Assembly (NCBI GenBank): GCA_044340025.1
Contig: JBIIUJ010000051.1
Coordinates: 1 to 15,792, forward strand
From: JBIIUJ01 sp044340025
Lineage (GTDB): Bacteria; Pseudomonadota; Alphaproteobacteria; Caulobacterales; Aquidulcibacteraceae
Direction of reading: 5' to 3'
DNA: 15,792 bases
Below the pieces are notes generated by a model. That model searched no databases. It was not told where the DNA came from and saw nothing but the letters and a program-made list of their open reading frames with translations. Of this stretch, positions 13,197 through 15,792 are shown one piece after another (positions within the stretch are counted from its first letter, which is position 1; the number at the start of each line of letters is the position of its first letter). A program made the translations under genes and the position numbers.

Positions 13197-15362
13197 ATGA
13201 CCTCGCACGCTGGAATGATTGCTGTTTTCTGCGCGGTGGCGCCCTTTGCCGTCCACGCGCAGACCGCGACCATGCCCACACAGTCCGAGATCAACGCCTC
13301 TGTCGGCGCCCAGCGCATCGGAGCATTCACCGCGCTGGCGCTGGCCAGTCGGGGTCAGGGCGTAACCATTGCCGTGATCGACACCGGCGTGCGCACAGAC
13401 CATGTCGAGTTCGAAGGCGCGCTGCTGCCGGGTTTCAACGCCTTCACCAACACGGCGGGACCGACCGCCCAGACCGACACCAACGGCCACGGCACGCATG
13501 TGGCGTCGCTGGCGGCCGGGCGCGCCAATGGGTTTGGCATTGCGGGCGTGGCCTCGGCGGCCAGCATCCTGCCGATCCAGGTTTTCAACGGCGCCACCAC
13601 AACCACAGACATGGTCGCGCGCGGCGTGAACTACGCCACCAGCCAGCGCGCCTTCGTGATGAACCTGAGCCTTGGCGGCTCGGAGCCCAGCGGCCTGCTC
13701 CAGAATGCGCTCAGCCGCGCGACGCGCGCGGGCCTTCTGGTGGTGATCGGCGCCGGCAACGAGGGACAGGACAATCCGAACTGGCCCGCGCGCTATGCCA
13801 GTCAGAGCTGGGCCAATGGCCAGATCATTGCGGTGGGGGCGGTCGACGCTTCCAACCAGATCGCCTCTTTCTCCAATCGGGCGGGCGATGCGAAGGACTT
13901 CTTCCTTGTGGCGCCCGGCGTGTCGCTGCGCGGAGCCTACAACACCAGCGCGACCACGATGGTCCGCATGACCGGCACCTCCATGGCGACCCCGATCGTG
14001 GCGGGCGCGGCGGCGGTGGTGAAGGGGGCCTGGCCGTCGCTGTCTGCGCGCAATGTGGCCGACATCCTGTTCCAGACCGCCATCGATCTCGGCGACCCGG
14101 GCGTTGATCCGGTGTTCGGCCGCGGCCTTGTCAGCCTCGAGCGGGCGCTCCAGCCGGTGGGCATGCTGCGCGTCATCAGCGCAGAGGGGCCGGCGCCGTT
14201 CTCTCCGCTTGCCGGCGGGCCTGGCGCGGCGACCTTCGGGGCCATGATGACCGCCTCGCGCTCGGGCGCCCTCGAAGGGGCGGTGTTTGACGATTTCAAC
14301 CGCGACTTCGGCTATGATTTCGGCCGCATGGGCGCCGATATGCGCCCGGATGGCGTGTCGCTGCTGGCGGCGAGCCTGCAATCGCGTCTCGAACGGATCG
14401 AGCAGTCGGCCGCCGGTCTGGGCGCTGCGCGCTTTGTCGCCGCGCCACGGTTCGCGCAAGCGGGCCTTGCCCCGGCGGGGGGCTTCGGCGCCCTCAATGA
14501 CGATGGCTCGGGCTGGGCGGCCGCGCTTGGTCTGGCCTCGCCGCTTCTGGGTCAGCCGCTTGCGCCGGCCGGCGCCGTGACGCCGAAGGCGGCGGCTTTC
14601 GCCTCCGCCGCGTCCCTGTTTGCAGACCGCAGCGCCAGCGTGGCGATGCGGCGCGCCGCTGGCGAAACCTTGCTCCTCACCCTAGGCGCGCGCGTTCAGG
14701 ACGCCGTGGAGCAGCGCCAGGATCTGTTCTGGAGCCCGAAAGCGGTCGCCCGGACGGCCAGCCTTGAAGCCGAAATCGCGCATGTGGGCGCCGCCTGGGG
14801 CTGGCGCGCAGGCCTCTCCTCTGTGCGTGAGGACAATGGCCGGCTGGGCGCGCGCAACAGCGCGGCGTTTGGTCTCGACGGGGCGTCCGTGACCACGGCG
14901 CTGCAGCTGGAAGCCGTGCACGCCGTCACGCCGCGGGTCACCGCAGCAATCACCGCCACGGTCGCCCAGACCGACCAGCAGGATGGCGCGCGGCTCAGCC
15001 TCGTGCGGTCTGCGCGCGCGGTCCGGAGCCTCGGCTACGCCCTGACGCTGGCGGCCGCTGACACGCTCGCCACCGGCGACCGGCTGGATCTTTCGCTGGG
15101 AAGCCCGCTCACCAGCCGCTCCGGCGGGCTGGACCTGATGCTGGGCGTGGGCGCCGATCGCGAAACCGGTGCGCCGGTGCTCGCCGAGCGCCGGATCAAC
15201 TTCGCCGACGGGGCGCAGGAAGTGCGCCTGGAAGCGGCCTATGCCCGGCCGATGGGCGAGACCGGCCAGCTTGGGATTGCCCTGCTTTCCCGCCAGGATG
15301 CCGATGGCGTCGCGGGCGCGCAGGATCATGCAGCGCTGGTCCGGTTCCAGACCCGGTTCTGA
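13197..15362 (+). CDS. Autotransporter-like S8 (subtilisin) serine protease
   Basis: The 721-residue product has a signal-like segment (AVFCAVAPFAVHA, about 9-21) and a subtilase domain at about 40-315. The catalytic triad is visible: Asp62 in AVIDTG, His98 in NGHGTHVAS and Ser262 in GTSMATP, with oxyanion Asn188 in GAGNEG. A linker of roughly 110 residues follows. From about 430 the sequence shows repeated amphipathic strands and ends in VRFQTRF, whose terminal Phe fits an outer-membrane barrel. A type V (autotransporter) topology with the protease at the surface is therefore likely. There is no recognisable inhibitor I9 prodomain between signal and catalytic domain. I prefer the ATG at 13197 because GGGGG at 13186-13190 abuts the alternative ATG at 13191. 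The signal n-region has few positive charges. The substrate is unknown. Confidence 0.9.
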   Translation: MTSHAGMIAVFCAVAPFAVHAQTATMPTQSEINASVGAQRIGAFTALALASRGQGVTIAVIDTGVRTDHVEFEGALLPGFNAFTNTAGPTAQTDTNGHGTHVASLAAGRANGFGIAGVASAASILPIQVFNGATTTTDMVARGVNYATSQRAFVMNLSLGGSEPSGLLQNALSRATRAGLLVVIGAGNEGQDNPNWPARYASQSWANGQIIAVGAVDASNQIASFSNRAGDAKDFFLVAPGVSLRGAYNTSATTMVRMTGTSMATPIVAGAAAVVKGAWPSLSARNVADILFQTAIDLGDPGVDPVFGRGLVSLERALQPVGMLRVISAEGPAPFSPLAGGPGAATFGAMMTASRSGALEGAVFDDFNRDFGYDFGRMGADMRPDGVSLLAASLQSRLERIEQSAAGLGAARFVAAPRFAQAGLAPAGGFGALNDDGSGWAAALGLASPLLGQPLAPAGAVTPKAAAFASAASLFADRSASVAMRRAAGETLLLTLGARVQDAVEQRQDLFWSPKAVARTASLEAEIAHVGAAWGWRAGLSSVREDNGRLGARNSAAFGLDGASVTTALQLEAVHAVTPRVTAAITATVAQTDQQDGARLSLVRSARAVRSLGYALTLAAADTLATGDRLDLSLGSPLTSRSGGLDLMLGVGADRETGAPVLAERRINFADGAQEVRLEAAYARPMGETGQLGIALLSRQDADGVAGAQDHAALVRFQTRF

Positions 15363-15374
15363 GGCTGCCCTCGC

Positions 15375-15395
15375 CGCTCCCGCCGCAGCGGAGCG
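15375..15395 (+). terminator. Weak hairpin after the subtilisin gene
   Basis: CGCTCC at 15375-15380 and GGAGCG at 15390-15395 form a perfect 6-bp stem with a 9-base loop, 13 bases after the protease stop. There is no T-tract, and other pairings are possible in this GC-rich stretch. Confidence 0.3.
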
Positions 15396-15419
15396 CCGGG
15401 ACGACGGGCGTGCGCCTCG

Positions 15420-15623
15420 TCAGCGCGCGGCGCTGAAGCGAACCAGAAGCCCTTCGGCGGTGGTCTCCAGCGCGATCGTGGCTGTGGCGAGCTTGACCTC
15501 AAGCATGGTCTTGACCGGAGCAAGCAGGAAGGCCCCCGGCGCGGCAGCCGCCAGCGGCGTGGCTGCGCCGATCAGACCGAGAGCGAGCGCGCACAGCAGG
15601 GTGCGGCGTGGGCGGCGCGTCAT
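15420..15623 (-). CDS. Small secreted hypothetical protein (67 residues)
   Basis: The ATG at 15623-15621 has a good AAGGGA about 7 bases upstream, so I prefer it to the in-frame ATG at 15725, which would add 34 charged residues before the signal peptide. Residues 1-28 are a clear export signal: Arg-rich MTRRPRRT, a hydrophobic core LLCALALGLIGAA, and a LAAAA cleavage region. The mature part is only about 40 residues (APGAFLLAPVKTMLEVKLATATIALETT...) with alternating hydrophobic residues and no Cys. No family is recognised. It converges with the protease gene across a 57-base gap, and a minus-strand gene ends about 100 bases upstream of it. Confidence 0.65.
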   Translation of the reverse strand: MTRRPRRTLLCALALGLIGAATPLAAAAPGAFLLAPVKTMLEVKLATATIALETTAEGLLVRFSAAR

Positions 15624-15724
15624 GGTATCGTCCCTTCTGGTTTGGTCGTTTCGCGGTTTGCGGCGCGCCCTTTCTCCCTCGGGGGGACTGTCAGTAATTT
15701 CGTGTGTGGGCGGGCGGTTGAACA

Positions 15725-15792
15725 TTACGCCGCCATGGCCCTGATGAACCGCTCGCCGAACAGGACGGCGAACTGGGCCTTGGCCATGGACC
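15725..15792 (-). CDS. C-terminal end of a gene entering from the right edge (unknown)
   Basis: On the minus strand the frame is open from the right edge to a TAA at 15727-15725, encoding 22 residues: SMAKAQFAVLFGERFIRAM then AA. Codon third positions are almost all G or C, as in the neighbours, which supports real coding. The fragment is too short to assign a family; the start lies outside the window. Confidence 0.55.
   Translation of the reverse strand, partial: SMAKAQFAVLFGERFIRAMAA

Noticed and set aside
13068..14459. Long upstream extension of the xdhC frame on the minus strand
   Set aside because: It mirrors the protease gene, and the XdhC family homology begins only near 13067. The extension is His/Arg-rich with no domain.
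1..15792. Search for tRNA, CRISPR, transposon ends, phage genes or defence modules
   Set aside because: No cloverleaf, regularly spaced repeats, transposase motifs or toxin/antitoxin-like pairs were recognised on either strand.

Overview
The window is a dense, GC-rich bacterial chromosome segment with strongly GC-biased third codon positions, short intergenic gaps and overlapping start/stop codons. A TonB-dependent receptor preceded by a secreted partner, an alphaproteobacterial-style RibD zinc motif, an XdhC/MocA pair and a subtilisin ending in an outer-membrane barrel suggest an alphaproteobacterium, perhaps of the Caulobacterales/Maricaulales/Hyphomonadaceae group. The lineage is inferred from protein style only. 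No tRNA, rRNA, CRISPR array, insertion sequence or phage gene was seen, and no gap without a gene exceeds 300 bases.

Layout. (1) 1-3256, plus strand: the C-terminal part of a secreted protein, a strong hairpin, then a TonB-dependent outer-membrane receptor. (2) 3276-7183, minus strand: an operon read rfbA, rfbC, rfbD, rfbB, rsmD. It encodes all four steps from glucose-1-phosphate to dTDP-L-rhamnose with overlapping start/stop codons, followed by a 16S rRNA methyltransferase. (3) 7265-8239, minus strand: a two-domain protein with an eroded sugar-nucleotidyltransferase half and an intact HAD phosphatase half of the GmhB type. (4) 8395-9878, plus strand: a short-chain dehydrogenase and a RibD-like deaminase that has lost most of its reductase domain. 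(5) 9883-11437: a TetR regulator (minus) divergent from a small predicted outer-membrane barrel protein (plus), with structured repeats in the shared intergenic region. (6) 11488-13067, minus strand: XdhC then MocA, maturation factors for molybdenum hydroxylases. (7) 13197-15362, plus strand: an autotransporter-like subtilisin. (8) 15420-15792, minus strand: a 67-residue secreted protein and the last 22 codons of a gene running off the edge.

Themes. Much of the content concerns the cell surface: nutrient uptake, rhamnose and possibly heptose supply for surface polysaccharide, two predicted outer-membrane barrels and a surface protease. I did not find a clearly new multi-gene system. The most unusual items are the two domain-eroded enzymes (7265-8239 and 9234-9878) and the repeat arrangement between the TetR gene and its divergent neighbour (10552-10614).
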